Source of the DNA: JBPOHE01 sp052035915
Lineage (GTDB): Bacteria; Pseudomonadota; Gammaproteobacteria; Chromatiales; Chromatiaceae
Length of the DNA stretch: 64,000 bases
NCBI GenBank assembly: GCA_052035915.1
Contig: JBPOHE010000127.1
Location: 3,757 to 67,756 of the forward strand
Direction of reading: 5' to 3'
Positions 1 to 7,452 of this stretch are shown piece after piece; positions within the stretch are counted from its first letter, which is position 1; each line of letters starts with the position of its first letter. Position numbers and translations under genes: made by a program. The notes below the pieces were generated by a model, which ran no database searches, had not been told where the DNA came from, and saw only the letters and a list, made by a program, of their open reading frames with translations.

Positions 1-19
1 TCCCATCGGCGGCCAACTC

Positions 20-57
20 CGTCGCCAATAGCGGCAGGGGGTTGCCGCTCCGCGACT
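20..57. repeat. Short dispersed palindromic repeat, GCGGCA/TGCCGC type
   Basis: GCGGCA and TGCCGC flank a short G-rich loop, preceded by TCGCCAATA. The same unit recurs at about 702-740 with TCGCCAATAGCGGCA conserved, and in shortened form at about 1812-1840. It sits just upstream of the toxin-antitoxin pair. Function unknown; a REP-like intergenic hairpin is the simplest reading. Confidence 0.6.
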
Positions 58-120
58 AGAAGTTGAATAATCAAGGTGGGTCAATATTTCAATTCTTTAT
101 CTAAATTGCGGTGGACAGCA

Positions 121-351
121 ATGGAACACATTGTCAGCCTACATATCGAAAAACTGCAGGAGGGGGTGTACTTGGCCACCTCGGAGGAAGTCCCAGGGCT
201 TGTGGCCCAGGGGCGGACCCTCACCGAGACGCTGGAAATCGCCCGGGATGTGGCCAAGAAGCTCTTGGAGGCACAGACTGAACGCCAAGGAAGGATCAAG
301 CTCAAGAGCGCCGAGAACTCCTTCGATTACCCACTGGTGGTGAGCCATTAA
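121..351 (+). CDS. hicB: HicB-family antitoxin
   Basis: A 76-residue protein with the compact HicB fold. The pattern is strand (HIVSLHIEKLQEGVYLA), the pro-rich EEVPGLVAQG turn typical of HicB, a helix (TLTETLEIARDVAKKLLEA), then a basic tail. It would bind and neutralise the HicA ribonuclease encoded 3 bases downstream and probably represses its own promoter. The ATG at 121 is preferred because the family begins a few residues before the first strand; a GTG at 76 would add 15 residues that do not look like HicB. Here the antitoxin precedes the toxin, the reverse of the classical hicAB order but common for the minimal HicB form. No separate DNA-binding domain is visible, so autoregulation is inferred from the family. 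Confidence 0.85.
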   Translation: MEHIVSLHIEKLQEGVYLATSEEVPGLVAQGRTLTETLEIARDVAKKLLEAQTERQGRIKLKSAENSFDYPLVVSH

Positions 352-354
352 TAG

Positions 355-579
355 ATGGGGCGATTGGCTGGCTTCAGATATCGCGAGATCGTCAAGCGAC
401 TGAAACAGTCTGGATTCGTCTTTGATCGCCAAGCCGCCGGCAGCCATGAAATCTGGTACAACCCCCTCACAAATCGCTATACCACCCTTCCCAATCACCC
501 TGGTGAACTACCGGAGGGGACGCTTCGAGCGGTTTTGAAACAAGCTGGCATCGAGGTGGATGATTTTTTCAACCGGTAG
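355..579 (+). CDS. hicA: HicA-family mRNA interferase toxin
   Basis: A 74-residue HicA/YcfA-type toxin. It has the double-stranded-RNA-binding-like fold with the family signature: an N-terminal helix (YREIVKRLKQSGFVFDRQ), then GSHEIWYNP carrying the catalytic histidine, TTLPNHPGELPEGTLRAVLKQAGI, and a short C-terminal tail. HicA toxins cleave mRNA independently of the ribosome. The ATG lies 3 bases after the hicB stop, so the two are co-transcribed and probably translationally coupled. Length and motif are complete, so the toxin appears intact. Confidence 0.88.
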   Translation: MGRLAGFRYREIVKRLKQSGFVFDRQAAGSHEIWYNPLTNRYTTLPNHPGELPEGTLRAVLKQAGIEVDDFFNR

Positions 580-701
580 GCCGCTAAGGGGTCGTGCCAG
601 CGCCTTTACGAGTATCGAGCCAACATCGTACTCTCGCCCGCTTGCCGGGTCAGGAGCCACGAACGCCTTTGGGTTGGGAGGGGGAAGTGAATGATAAAGC
701 G

Positions 702-740
702 TCGCCAATAGCGGCAATGGGTTGCCGTTCTACGACTCCC
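702..740. repeat. Short dispersed palindromic repeat, GCGGCA/TGCCGT type
   Basis: Second copy of the unit seen at 20-57 (TCGCCAATAGCGGCA, then GGGTTGCCGT). It lies between hicA and the convergent glycosyltransferase gene and may help end transcription from both sides. The stretch 580-729 holds nothing else I recognise. Confidence 0.55.
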
Positions 741-1692
741 CGTTCGGCTCTCGCCCTGCATCACTATAGATCTGCTGCGCCCGGTTGGCCGAGAAGGCCA
801 AAAAGGGCAACGCCTGGGGGGGAATCTCACCGAAGAGGATGGGTGACTTCCGGGCATGCTGGAAAGGGTGCCCGGTGAGACGGCGATACTGCCCCTCCCA
901 TTCCGACCAGCGCCGTTCGTTTTCATCCTGGGCGATACTGGTGGAAACCCCGCCGTGTAATTGGTGAAAACTGCCTTCACCGGGAAGTACCACGAGTTGG
1001 GAGTCAGTCCGGCTGACGGCGCGATAATAAAAATCCAGGTTCACCAAACCACCGCCGGGGAGATCGAAACGCTCGTCAAACCCATGCAATTCCTGAAAGC
1101 TGCGACGTCGAAGAAAAATCGCGTTGCTCTCGGCCATGGGAGCCAGACAACCATCACGGCACGACAAAGCCGGCACCCCGATATCGAACAAGCGATAGCC
1201 GTCTTCCGGCCAGCGGATTTCTGCCAGGAGACGATCCTCCACTTCTTGGTTATAGCCCTTCTGGACGGCCCGCTGTTGGGGTTCGCTCCCGAGATGCCAT
1301 CCAGGCACCGCGACCACAGGATCAGGGAAGGCCATGAAAACGCTCATCACCTGCCTGATCACCCCTGGTGTGAGCAATCTGGCTCCATCGATGATGAATC
1401 CCAGAATGTCCCCCTTCGCCATCCTCGCCCCCAGATTCAGGGCATAGGCCGGGGAAGGAGGCGCCTCGGCGATTCTATGACAACGGATAGCCTGACTGGA
1501 GCGGCAGAGTCGATGCTCGAATGGCGGCAATGAACCGTTGTCCATGAGCAGGACTTCATAGCTTCGATCATCCGACAGCCGCCGCTGGTAACCAGGGGTC
1601 AGAGACAACAGGGTCCGCGGCAGTTCCCGCGGCATGTTGTAGGCAATGACAATGACGGACAGTCTGGGTGAACGAAAAAACACTTCGGGCAA
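730..1692 (-). CDS. Glycosyltransferase family 2 (GT-A fold)
   Basis: About 320 residues. The N-terminal GT-A domain begins with LSVIVIAYNMPRELPRTLLSL and continues with YEVLLMDNGS, the nucleotide-binding strand and acidic residue of GT2 enzymes. A DG pair in GFIIDGARLL, near residue 100, is the likely metal-binding DXD equivalent. A later segment, GFDERFDLPGGGLVNLDFYYRA, matches the acceptor-side acidic motif. It probably transfers a sugar during surface-glycan assembly; donor and acceptor cannot be told from sequence. The start is uncertain: the first in-frame initiator is TTG at 1692 and a GTG lies three codons in at 1683. It is on the same strand as the upstream sulfotransferase gene, separated by tandem repeats. 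Confidence 0.8.
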   Translation of the reverse strand: MPEVFFRSPRLSVIVIAYNMPRELPRTLLSLTPGYQRRLSDDRSYEVLLMDNGSLPPFEHRLCRSSQAIRCHRIAEAPPSPAYALNLGARMAKGDILGFIIDGARLLTPGVIRQVMSVFMAFPDPVVAVPGWHLGSEPQQRAVQKGYNQEVEDRLLAEIRWPEDGYRLFDIGVPALSCRDGCLAPMAESNAIFLRRRSFQELHGFDERFDLPGGGLVNLDFYYRAVSRTDSQLVVLPGEGSFHQLHGGVSTSIAQDENERRWSEWEGQYRRLTGHPFQHARKSPILFGEIPPQALPFLAFSANRAQQIYSDAGREPNGES

Positions 1693-1715
1693 TTTCCGAA
1701 AATTCTTACCAATTC

Positions 1716-1846
1716 GTAGGTCGGCATTCCCATGCCGACGGCTGATCCATCAACCAATGGCTACCAACTTGTAGGTCGGCATTCCCATGCCGACAACGGA
1801 TCCCTCAACCAATGGCGGCAAAGGGTTGCCGCCCTACAGTTGAGGA
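1716..1846. repeat. Two direct repeats with GTCGGCAT/ATGCCGAC palindrome, plus GCGGCA/TGCCGC unit
   Basis: GTAGGTCGGCATTCCCATG and the following CCGAC occur at 1716 and again at 1771, a 55-base period. Homology continues into CAACCAATGGC, so about 46 bases are duplicated. Each copy contains an 8-bp palindrome, GTCGGCAT-TCCC-ATGCCGAC. The second copy runs into a GCGGCA/TGCCGC hairpin of the type found at 20-57. The block fills the gap between the glycosyltransferase and the sulfotransferase. Confidence 0.8.
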
Positions 1847-1860
1847 AGGGAAACAACACT

Positions 1861-2556
1861 TCAGCACGCGATATGATCACAAAGTCTGAGGTACAACCCG
1901 AGCAAGGAGGGTGGAAGTTCGGCCTCGGATAACTCCCGCTGATGCCTCAACTCATCATCGAAGAAGGCGGATGGTCCCGTCCACTCTATCCCAAGCCGCT
2001 TGAACAGCGCCCGCACAGCCTCCAGATAGGCCGCCGAAGGCTGATCGTAACAAACCAGGGGGATACCTTCATTCTCGACGAGGGCAAGCAATTTCTGGTT
2101 GTAGATGTCCCATAAGGCGAGGCTCTGATCGAAGTCGATCCCACCTCGAGTCACCAGGGAACGCGCCACCGCCAGAGGATGGCGAAAGGTGCCGACACAC
2201 ACCAACTCGGGCAGGGCCTCACGCCACCCTTCCAGGGTCAGGAGGGTACGCGGGTCCTTGAAGGCCCAGGGTTCATGACCACGAAACCGGGCAATGATCG
2301 CGTCCCGTCTGGCGCGCATCTCCTCCGTCCAGATACAGGCCCGGGCCGGAGGACGGTCCCAGGCCCCCTGATTATAGGCCAGTACGTCATTATTCAGCCC
2401 GACGATCTCATTGTGTTCCTGATTGCCCTTGGTGTTGTGCGGATTCCATTTGGAGACCTCGCCAAGATAGATCCCGGCCTCCTCCAGCAGGCCGGTGAGG
2501 CAGGAAGTGCCGCTCCGATGCATGCCGAGCACGGCCAGAAACCGAGGTGGCGACAT
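1861..2556 (-). CDS. Sulfotransferase-family protein
   Basis: A 231-residue PAPS-dependent sulfotransferase-like protein. The 5'-phosphosulfate-binding loop is FLAVLGMHRSGTSCLTGLL near residues 7-25. The 3'-phosphate-binding segment is VCVGTFRHPLAVARSLVTR near residue 125, and WAFKDPRTLLTL lies between. This bacterial group often modifies glycans or glycolipids. ATG at 2556 is chosen because the reading frame upstream of it runs into a dispersed repeat (2618-2704) and does not look like protein. It is a single-domain relative of the N-terminal domain of the large fusion at 18849-21164, so the window carries two sulfotransferase domains near glycosyltransferases. Confidence 0.82.
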   Translation of the reverse strand: MSPPRFLAVLGMHRSGTSCLTGLLEEAGIYLGEVSKWNPHNTKGNQEHNEIVGLNNDVLAYNQGAWDRPPARACIWTEEMRARRDAIIARFRGHEPWAFKDPRTLLTLEGWREALPELVCVGTFRHPLAVARSLVTRGGIDFDQSLALWDIYNQKLLALVENEGIPLVCYDQPSAAYLEAVRALFKRLGIEWTGPSAFFDDELRHQRELSEAELPPSLLGLYLRLCDHIAC

Positions 2557-2617
2557 CAGATCAAACCCCGTTGGAGTTTCACCATACCAATTCCCATTCG
2601 ATCTTATTCTTGATCTT

Positions 2618-2704
2618 GTAGGCTGGGTTGCCGCGCAGCGAAAACCCAGCATGGAAATGTTGAAGATGCTGGGTTTCGGCGCAAAGTGCCTCGACCCAGC
2701 CTAC
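2618..2704. repeat. Dispersed inverted repeat, GTAGGCTGGGT/ACCCAGCCTAC
   Basis: Perfect 11-bp terminal arms (2618-2628 and 2694-2704) enclose further internal copies of ACCCAGC/GCTGGGT. A related element with arms GTAGGCTGG/CCAGCCTAC lies at 12048-12132. Probably a REP/MITE-like intergenic element. Confidence 0.8.
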
Positions 2705-2721
2705 GAACCGTTACTCCGCTC

Positions 2722-2828
2722 GTTCCCAAGGTCCTCCTTGGGAAGGGTTGTGGCGAAGTCCCAGCTTCGCGTCGACATGGGCAAGCAAGAGCTTGCAAAA
2801 CAGAGTTCCCAAGCTTGAGCTTGGGAAC
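2722..2828. repeat. Dispersed GTTCCCAAG/CTTGGGAAC palindromes
   Basis: A GTTCCCAAG hairpin begins at 2722. It is followed by AAGCAAGAGCTTGC and the near-perfect palindrome GTTCCCAAGCTTGAGC/TTGGGAAC at 2804-2828. It is the second of three unrelated repeat families stacked in 2618-2917. Confidence 0.7.
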
Positions 2829-2843
2829 CAGCGAAACTGAGCC

Positions 2844-2917
2844 GTAGGTTGGGCTGCACGAAGGGAAGCCCAACATCTTGGATAATTGTTGGGCAAACTA
2901 CGTTTTGCCCAACCTAC
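2844..2917. repeat. Dispersed inverted repeat, GTAGGTTGGGC/GCCCAACCTAC
   Basis: Perfect 11-bp arms at 2844-2854 and 2907-2917 with nested GCCCAAC/GTTGGGC copies inside. Relatives lie at 7085-7138, 7829-7855 and, unusually, inside a coding region at 9330-9404. It sits just downstream of the foldase gene stop at 2930. Confidence 0.85.
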
Positions 2918-2929
2918 AACTACGAACTG

Positions 2930-3913
2930 TTACTTTGGCGCTCCCTGGCTCCCCGCCTGGGCGCGAATCTCATTCATGCGCTGACTATACATGGAGCTAT
3001 CGATCCCCATGGGCGGAGGAGCCATCTGCTTGATCGCGGCTTGGTTCCACACCACCTTATCCGGTTGCACCTCATATTTCCGCTCCCGCTTGGCCAGCTC
3101 TTCTTTCATATAGCGATCGCGCAGCTTGGCTAGGATACTGGACCTTACCCTTTCGTAGGGGACCTCCTTCTCAGCGGTCTTCTGCTCCAAGCGGATGATA
3201 TGGTAGCCATACCTGGTGGTGACGACCTCGCTGATCTCCCCCGGTTTGAGGGCAAAGGCCGCATCGGCGAACTCCGGCACCAACTGGGTGCGTGTCGCCC
3301 AACCGATCACCCCGCCAAGCCTGGCGGTTTTTTCATCTTCCGAAAACTCCCTGGCCAGGCGCACGAAATCCTGGGTCTTGCGCGCCATGGCCAAAACTTC
3401 CTTGGCCTTCTCCGCCTTGGTGTTACGTTCGGCGATACAGTCGCAACTCACGCAGTCGCACAGCAGCTTGAACAGGATGTGCGAGGCATAGATGCGCCCC
3501 TCGTCCATATACTCGTTACGATGCGCGTCGTAATAATCCCGCGCCGCCGGTTCTAGGTCCGGGGGCGTGATGTCTTTATGTTCTTGCTTGATCAGCGCAT
3601 CGGCCAGGATCGCCTGCCTGGCGGCCGAGAGGGCGTTGGTCACCTCTGGGGTCTTGTCCAATCCCCTTCGCTCCGCTTCCTTCGCCATGGCCTTGGACTT
3701 CAGCAGACGAGCGGCGATACCCACGAGATCCTGTTCCGAAGGGGCGGTGGCCCCGCTCTTCGTCGGTGCCTGACGGGCCACCTCATCGGCCAGCTCCTGG
3801 CGGGTCAGGGTCAGATCACCGGCGGACGCCACGATCTCATTTTCCTCCGCCGCCTGAGTGCTGGCGATCACGCCCAAGCAGAGGAAGATACCTGGAATCA
3901 GTCCACGCAACAT
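2930..3913 (-). CDS. Secreted parvulin-type peptidyl-prolyl isomerase (module 1)
   Basis: 327 residues with a signal peptide (residues 1-21, ending TQA-A), a SurA/PrsA-like helical N-domain and one parvulin domain from about 140 to 250. Family motifs are ASHILF, FVRLAREFSED, GGVIGWATR and YGYHIIRLE. Such proteins are periplasmic foldases for outer-membrane or secreted proteins. An insertion right after the first parvulin strand carries four cysteines as C-D-C-V-S-C-D-C (residues 152-159), which suggests a metal site or disulfides and is not a usual part of the domain. The gene lies 84 bases downstream of a large secreted-protein gene, beyond a strong terminator, and has a paralogue (24490-25419) beside a paralogue of the same secreted protein. 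Its client is therefore probably that neighbour; this is inferred from context only. Confidence 0.85.
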   Translation of the reverse strand: MLRGLIPGIFLCLGVIASTQAAEENEIVASAGDLTLTRQELADEVARQAPTKSGATAPSEQDLVGIAARLLKSKAMAKEAERRGLDKTPEVTNALSAARQAILADALIKQEHKDITPPDLEPAARDYYDAHRNEYMDEGRIYASHILFKLLCDCVSCDCIAERNTKAEKAKEVLAMARKTQDFVRLAREFSEDEKTARLGGVIGWATRTQLVPEFADAAFALKPGEISEVVTTRYGYHIIRLEQKTAEKEVPYERVRSSILAKLRDRYMKEELAKRERKYEVQPDKVVWNQAAIKQMAPPPMGIDSSMYSQRMNEIRAQAGSQGAPK

Positions 3914-3923
3914 GCTGCCTCCA

Positions 3924-3955
3924 AAATAAAAAAGCCGGCTGCCAAGCAGCCGGCT
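3924..3955 (-). terminator. Rho-independent terminator after the module 1 secreted-protein gene
   Basis: A perfect 10-bp stem, AGCCGGCTGC at 3933-3942 and GCAGCCGGCT at 3946-3955, has a 3-base loop. On the minus strand it is followed by a T-rich run (A-rich on the plus strand at 3924-3932). It lies between the stop of the large secreted-protein gene and the start of the foldase gene, so it would reduce foldase transcription relative to the secreted protein. Confidence 0.9.
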
Positions 3956-3997
3956 GAGTTAACGCGAGATCGCTATTACTACTTCGTCAGCGACGAA

Positions 3998-6160
3998 CTA
4001 GAAGTTGCTGTCTTTCAAAATCTCGAAGAAGGAGGGCGGAGCCCCACCGACCACATTGCGGAACTCATAGCTCCTCAGGTAGGAGTGATCCCAGAGGGCC
4101 GCATAGGAGGCCGCCTGACCAAAGCCACGTTCCTTGATGGCGAAGCCAAGGTATGGCATACCGAGCTGGACCAGATAGTCATCATCATCCACATTCAGGA
4201 AGCCCGGGAAGTTGTCGCATTGGGTGTTACCCGGCAGCTCGCACCAGCTGCTCGGCCCACGGAAGAACCAAGTCTGGCCGAAGTTGGTGAAGGGCAGAGC
4301 CGGATGGTACTGATAGGCCTGCACCGCCATGCCGACGTTCAGCCAACCATTGGTCCGCAGCAGGGGATCCGAGGTCAACACACCGGTGTTGACATGCTGC
4401 CCGACCTTGGAGGCCAGGACACTCTCGTCACCCGTGTAGAGGATGTTGGATTCCCAGCAGAGCTGCGAGCTGAGCTGCGGGGAGGGCTGCACACCGCTGG
4501 AGGTCCCAACCTCATCACGATTCCAGAGGCTGATCCGGATCGGGTCGCAGGCCTGGGGCGAATCCTCGTTGAACTGCTCGCTGAAGGGCGGAATGCCGAT
4601 CGGCATCTGGCTCAGGAGGTTGGCCAACATCGGGGAGATCAACTCCAGGTGCGGCTCGAACTTGTACACATAGTCGAAGTCGGTGTAGAAGTTCTTGGTC
4701 GGGGCCGTCAGCACGAAGTCGGTCTGGGCGCCGGTGATGGGGTTGTTGCCCCACTCGTTGAGGGCGTTGGAACGCATCAACAAGGCCGTGACCGCATCCG
4801 CGCCACGCACATAGAAGCCCCAGGTGACCGCCGGCCAGGGGAAGGCCGGGTACTTGCCGTTGGAGGCCTGGCTGTTGAGGCCGGTGACCAAGTAGGCGGC
4901 AAAGAAATCGCCGCTGTCGAGGTCCGGATCCTGGAACCAGCCCGGCACCTGCGCGGAGATGAGGTTCTCCGGCGGGGTCAGGAACTGCGCGATCACCGCC
5001 GCAGCATACTTAGCCTCAGCCGTGTAGAAGGCATTGACCGAACTGTTGTAGCTATTGGCCGCATTGTCTAAGGCCGTCTTGGCCGCTGAGGCCGCGGCGC
5101 ACAAACCACCATAGGTCGGCGCCCCGATCAAGTCATCCTGTGTCCCGTCATCATCGAAGGGGCTATCGGAACTACCGTCGCCGGAGTTGTAGGTTGCATT
5201 GCCGGAAGTTACGGAGGTGGAAGTACAGTTATCCACCGCCGACTTCAAGGTCGACTGGGTGCCACCCGATCCGGTGATGGCCGTCAGCGCCGCCGTCAAG
5301 GCCGCCTTGGCCGTATCCACCGCGCCCTGGCCCGCCAGGATGCTGGTCTGGGTGTGGGCGATCTCGCTCACCGCGGTGGCGAAGTTGGCCAGATGGACGC
5401 CGCCGCCACCGGCCTGAATGCCACGACCCACATTGGTCAAGGCATAGTTCAGCTTGATGGCGTTGAGGTTGCGATCGAACTGGTTGTAGGTGTTGACGAT
5501 GTTCGGCAGATCGAAGGCCGCCACCACCGCGTTGCAGTCGCGGGGCTTGTTGCTGACATGCTTGGCGTTGAAGGCCACGGTGCCAGACACATTTTCCTGA
5601 CCCGGCCAGTCGGAACCCATCTCGATGATGGTGAAGTAGCCTTCACGGGCGCGGTCGATGTTGTTGCGCACATCGTCTTCGTCGGTCGGATCGATTTCCG
5701 GACCCGTCTGACGATAGCCATCCCAGTCACCCGGGGAGAAATAGGCCGCGTTGCTGAAGTCCAGCCAGCCGCCGTTGCCGTTCGCCGCCCGCCCAGTCGG
5801 GGTGGGTACGACGCAGCTCGTCTCGCCATTGTCCGGGAAGCGCACGCGCGGCCCGGTCGGCCCTTCCTCGACCCAACCGGCGATCACATCGCGGGGGGAC
5901 AGGACCACAATAAAGTCGAGCACTTCACGGGAGTTGCGCGCCTCATGGAAGCGAACCTTCACCGCCAGGGTGCTGTCACTGGTGTTGATGACGGTAAAGT
6001 CCGTCGACCAACCATCGCGAACGGTGTAGTACGGCCCGATCGCCGCGTCACCGATATTGTCCTGGGACAAATGCATTGCCCCGACCTGGGTGGAGGCACC
6101 CACACCGGCCAAAGCGGCCGCCAAGGCCACACTGATGCGTGATTTACGCATGGTTCTCAT
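3998..6160 (-). CDS. Large secreted protein of the 'PYYxV...VKVRFxEAxNSR' family (module 1)
   Basis: 720 residues with a clear signal peptide (basic MRTMRKSR start, Ala-rich core, cleavage near residue 28). I do not recognise a characterised family. It is clearly related to the protein at 26655-28175: both have an N-terminal block with PYYxV, AVKxRFxEAxNSRxVxDF and LSPxDV. Both also have a central block with IEMG, ENVSGTVA, AKHVS and PRDC, a late NGWLxVG, and a C-terminal segment ending in a WxHxYxR-type motif. Copy 1 has an extra Ala/Thr-rich segment (about residues 265-385) with heptad-like helix-forming sequence. No membrane anchor or sorting tail is evident. It has its own -10 box and its own terminator, as expected for an abundant exported protein. 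Two ATGs (6160 and 6151) both have a usable ribosome site. Confidence 0.75.
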   Translation of the reverse strand: MRTMRKSRISVALAAALAGVGASTQVGAMHLSQDNIGDAAIGPYYTVRDGWSTDFTVINTSDSTLAVKVRFHEARNSREVLDFIVVLSPRDVIAGWVEEGPTGPRVRFPDNGETSCVVPTPTGRAANGNGGWLDFSNAAYFSPGDWDGYRQTGPEIDPTDEDDVRNNIDRAREGYFTIIEMGSDWPGQENVSGTVAFNAKHVSNKPRDCNAVVAAFDLPNIVNTYNQFDRNLNAIKLNYALTNVGRGIQAGGGGVHLANFATAVSEIAHTQTSILAGQGAVDTAKAALTAALTAITGSGGTQSTLKSAVDNCTSTSVTSGNATYNSGDGSSDSPFDDDGTQDDLIGAPTYGGLCAAASAAKTALDNAANSYNSSVNAFYTAEAKYAAAVIAQFLTPPENLISAQVPGWFQDPDLDSGDFFAAYLVTGLNSQASNGKYPAFPWPAVTWGFYVRGADAVTALLMRSNALNEWGNNPITGAQTDFVLTAPTKNFYTDFDYVYKFEPHLELISPMLANLLSQMPIGIPPFSEQFNEDSPQACDPIRISLWNRDEVGTSSGVQPSPQLSSQLCWESNILYTGDESVLASKVGQHVNTGVLTSDPLLRTNGWLNVGMAVQAYQYHPALPFTNFGQTWFFRGPSSWCELPGNTQCDNFPGFLNVDDDDYLVQLGMPYLGFAIKERGFGQAASYAALWDHSYLRSYEFRNVVGGAPPSFFEILKDSNF

Positions 6161-6217
6161 CTCCGCTTTCTCCTTACGTTATTTGGATTTGTTACTGCTG
6201 AATTTACCAAAGTGCAC

Positions 6218-6223
6218 ATTATA
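6218..6223 (-). promoter_or_regulatory. Consensus -10 box (TATAAT) upstream of the module 1 secreted-protein gene
   Basis: On the minus strand a perfect TATAAT lies 58 bases before the ATG at 6160, in the 77-base gap after the small NTF2-like gene. No good -35 hexamer is seen at 16-18 bases, so an activator or weak -35 is possible. A Shine-Dalgarno AAGGAG precedes the start. Confidence 0.45.
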
Positions 6224-6237
6224 ACCGATCACCCTTG

Positions 6238-6708
6238 TCAATCGCTGTGCCACCATTGGCCGTCGCGCTTCAGCCACGTTTCGCTGATGTGGGTGGTCGC
6301 CTTAGCTGCCTGATCTCCCCATGACGTCGGGGCAGAATAATCTACCGCGACCTTCACCCGAGCCACCGTGGGATCATCATAGCGAACTTCTACAACCCTG
6401 ACTACGTGCCAAATGACAGCTCCGCCGAAACGGCCATGGAATTTCTCGAAGGGATTCATCACACGGTAAGACGGTGTCTCGAAATCGTAGGCCGCACGAA
6501 AATCCCGGGCTATCAAGGCCTGCCACCTTCCCTCGACTCGCTCCCGCAAAATCGCCTCATCATCTGACCGCTGCGCCGGCGAACCGGCTGCGCCTTCCTG
6601 TGCTGGCAGGCCCGACCCGAAAGTCGCCTGACCGAAGAACATCATCGATCCTAGCCCCAACATGACGATCATCCAGCTCGTCAAACCCAGAAAGCGCTTG
6701 TACTGCAC
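6238..6708 (-). CDS. Small secreted NTF2/SnoaL-like protein (module 1)
   Basis: 156 residues. A hydrophobic N-terminal segment (about residues 8-30) is a signal peptide or anchor. The rest has the helix-then-sheet pattern of NTF2-like proteins, with the segment ERVEGRWQALIARDFRAAYDF followed by ETPSYR, then alternating strands and a terminal TWLKRDGQWWHSD. A paralogue at 28333-28782 shares ERV-RW-ALI-RDF-AY-FETPS-R at the same place. It is the first gene of module 1, upstream of the large secreted protein. The start is GTG at 6708. Biochemical role unknown; NTF2-like domains bind ligands or partner proteins. Confidence 0.7.
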   Translation of the reverse strand: MQYKRFLGLTSWMIVMLGLGSMMFFGQATFGSGLPAQEGAAGSPAQRSDDEAILRERVEGRWQALIARDFRAAYDFETPSYRVMNPFEKFHGRFGGAVIWHVVRVVEVRYDDPTVARVKVAVDYSAPTSWGDQAAKATTHISETWLKRDGQWWHSD

Positions 6709-7161
6709 GATGCCGAAAACCCCTTGTTACCCCTCAGCTTATACCATCTTACCCTTGCGCAAGCCCTAGAAGTTACGCCAAGCCTTGCTGCGCGTCAACC
6801 ACAACCCAATCGATCATGTGCTTCCGTACAACAGTAAAGCATAGATAGGGCACAAAAGCAACTAGAGACTAGGCCCAAATTGTTTGCTGGAAGACCATGA
6901 GAAACCAGAAATTTATTGAAAACCGAGGAATTCGGAGGCCGGGCCCGAGAGGCGGATATTTGCAAAAAAACCACGGTGGCCTTTGTGCACCGATTATCCT
7001 TTACCCTGGTTCGGCAACCCGGCTCTAGTGACGACGATCCTGATGCTGTTCCGCCAAAACCACAATTCACTTAACAAAAAAGCTGTAGGTTGGGCAAAAG
7101 CGCCGCGTTGCCCAACATGATTATCCCGGATGTTGGGCTCCACTCCTCGCGCAGACTTGAC
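6709..7161. other. Intergenic region without a convincing gene
   Basis: About 450 bases between module 1 and the Phd/YoeB operon. Open frames are short, lack ribosome sites and resemble no family. The only structured element is a GTAGGTTGGGC/GCCCAAC repeat at 7085-7138. Confidence 0.6.
7085..7138. repeat. Dispersed GTAGGTTGGGC/GCCCAAC repeat
   Basis: Same family as 2844-2917. The left arm GTAGGTTGGGC is at 7085-7095 and GCCCAAC at 7110-7116, followed by a further GTTGGGC. It is incomplete on the right side compared with the 2844 copy. Confidence 0.75.
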
Positions 7162-7189
7162 TTGCGTACGAAATGGCGTACGCTATAGA
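7162..7189 (+). promoter_or_regulatory. Promoter and overlapping operator palindrome for phd-yoeB
   Basis: -35 TTGCGT (7162-7167), 16-base spacer, -10 TATAGA (7184-7189). The spacer is occupied by a perfect 7-bp inverted repeat, GCGTACG (7164-7170) and CGTACGC (7177-7183), separated by 6 bases. Palindromes with a GTAC core over the promoter are known operators of YefM-YoeB systems, so this is very likely the autorepression site. Confidence 0.7.
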
Positions 7190-7209
7190 TTCCCAAACAA
7201 AGGTGCGTC

Positions 7210-7452
7210 ATGACAACCATTACCGCGAGCGAAGCCCGTGCAAAGCTCTATCGTCTCATCGACGATACCGCCAGTTCCCATGAGCCAATCCTCATTACTG
7301 GCAAGAGAAGCAACGCCATACTGCTTTCTGAGGAAGATTGGGCATCAATTCAAGAAACTTTGTTTCTGCTGTCTGTGCCGGGCATGAGAGAGTCAATCAT
7401 TGAAGGACTGCAAACCTCTCTCGATGAGTGTTCCAAGGAACTTGACTGGTGA
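7210..7452 (+). CDS. yefM: Phd/YefM-family antitoxin
   Basis: 80 residues. The N-terminal DNA-binding fold is MTTITASEARAKLYRLIDD followed by EPILITGKRSNAILLSEEDWASIQETL, a textbook Phd/YefM sequence. The C-terminal helix (ESIIEGLQTSLDECSKELDW) is the toxin-binding tail. It neutralises the YoeB-type toxin and represses the operon through the palindrome at 7164-7183. The stop overlaps the toxin start by 4 bases (GTGA), implying translational coupling. Confidence 0.92.
   Translation: MTTITASEARAKLYRLIDDTASSHEPILITGKRSNAILLSEEDWASIQETLFLLSVPGMRESIIEGLQTSLDECSKELDW

Noticed and set aside
3578..5071. 497-codon plus-strand open frame across the module 1 genes
   Set aside because: It spans the antisense of two genes and their terminator, and its composition is typical of an antisense frame.
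6795..7070. 91-codon minus-strand frame after module 1
   Set aside because: No start signal, no domain, and Cys/Ser-rich random-looking sequence.
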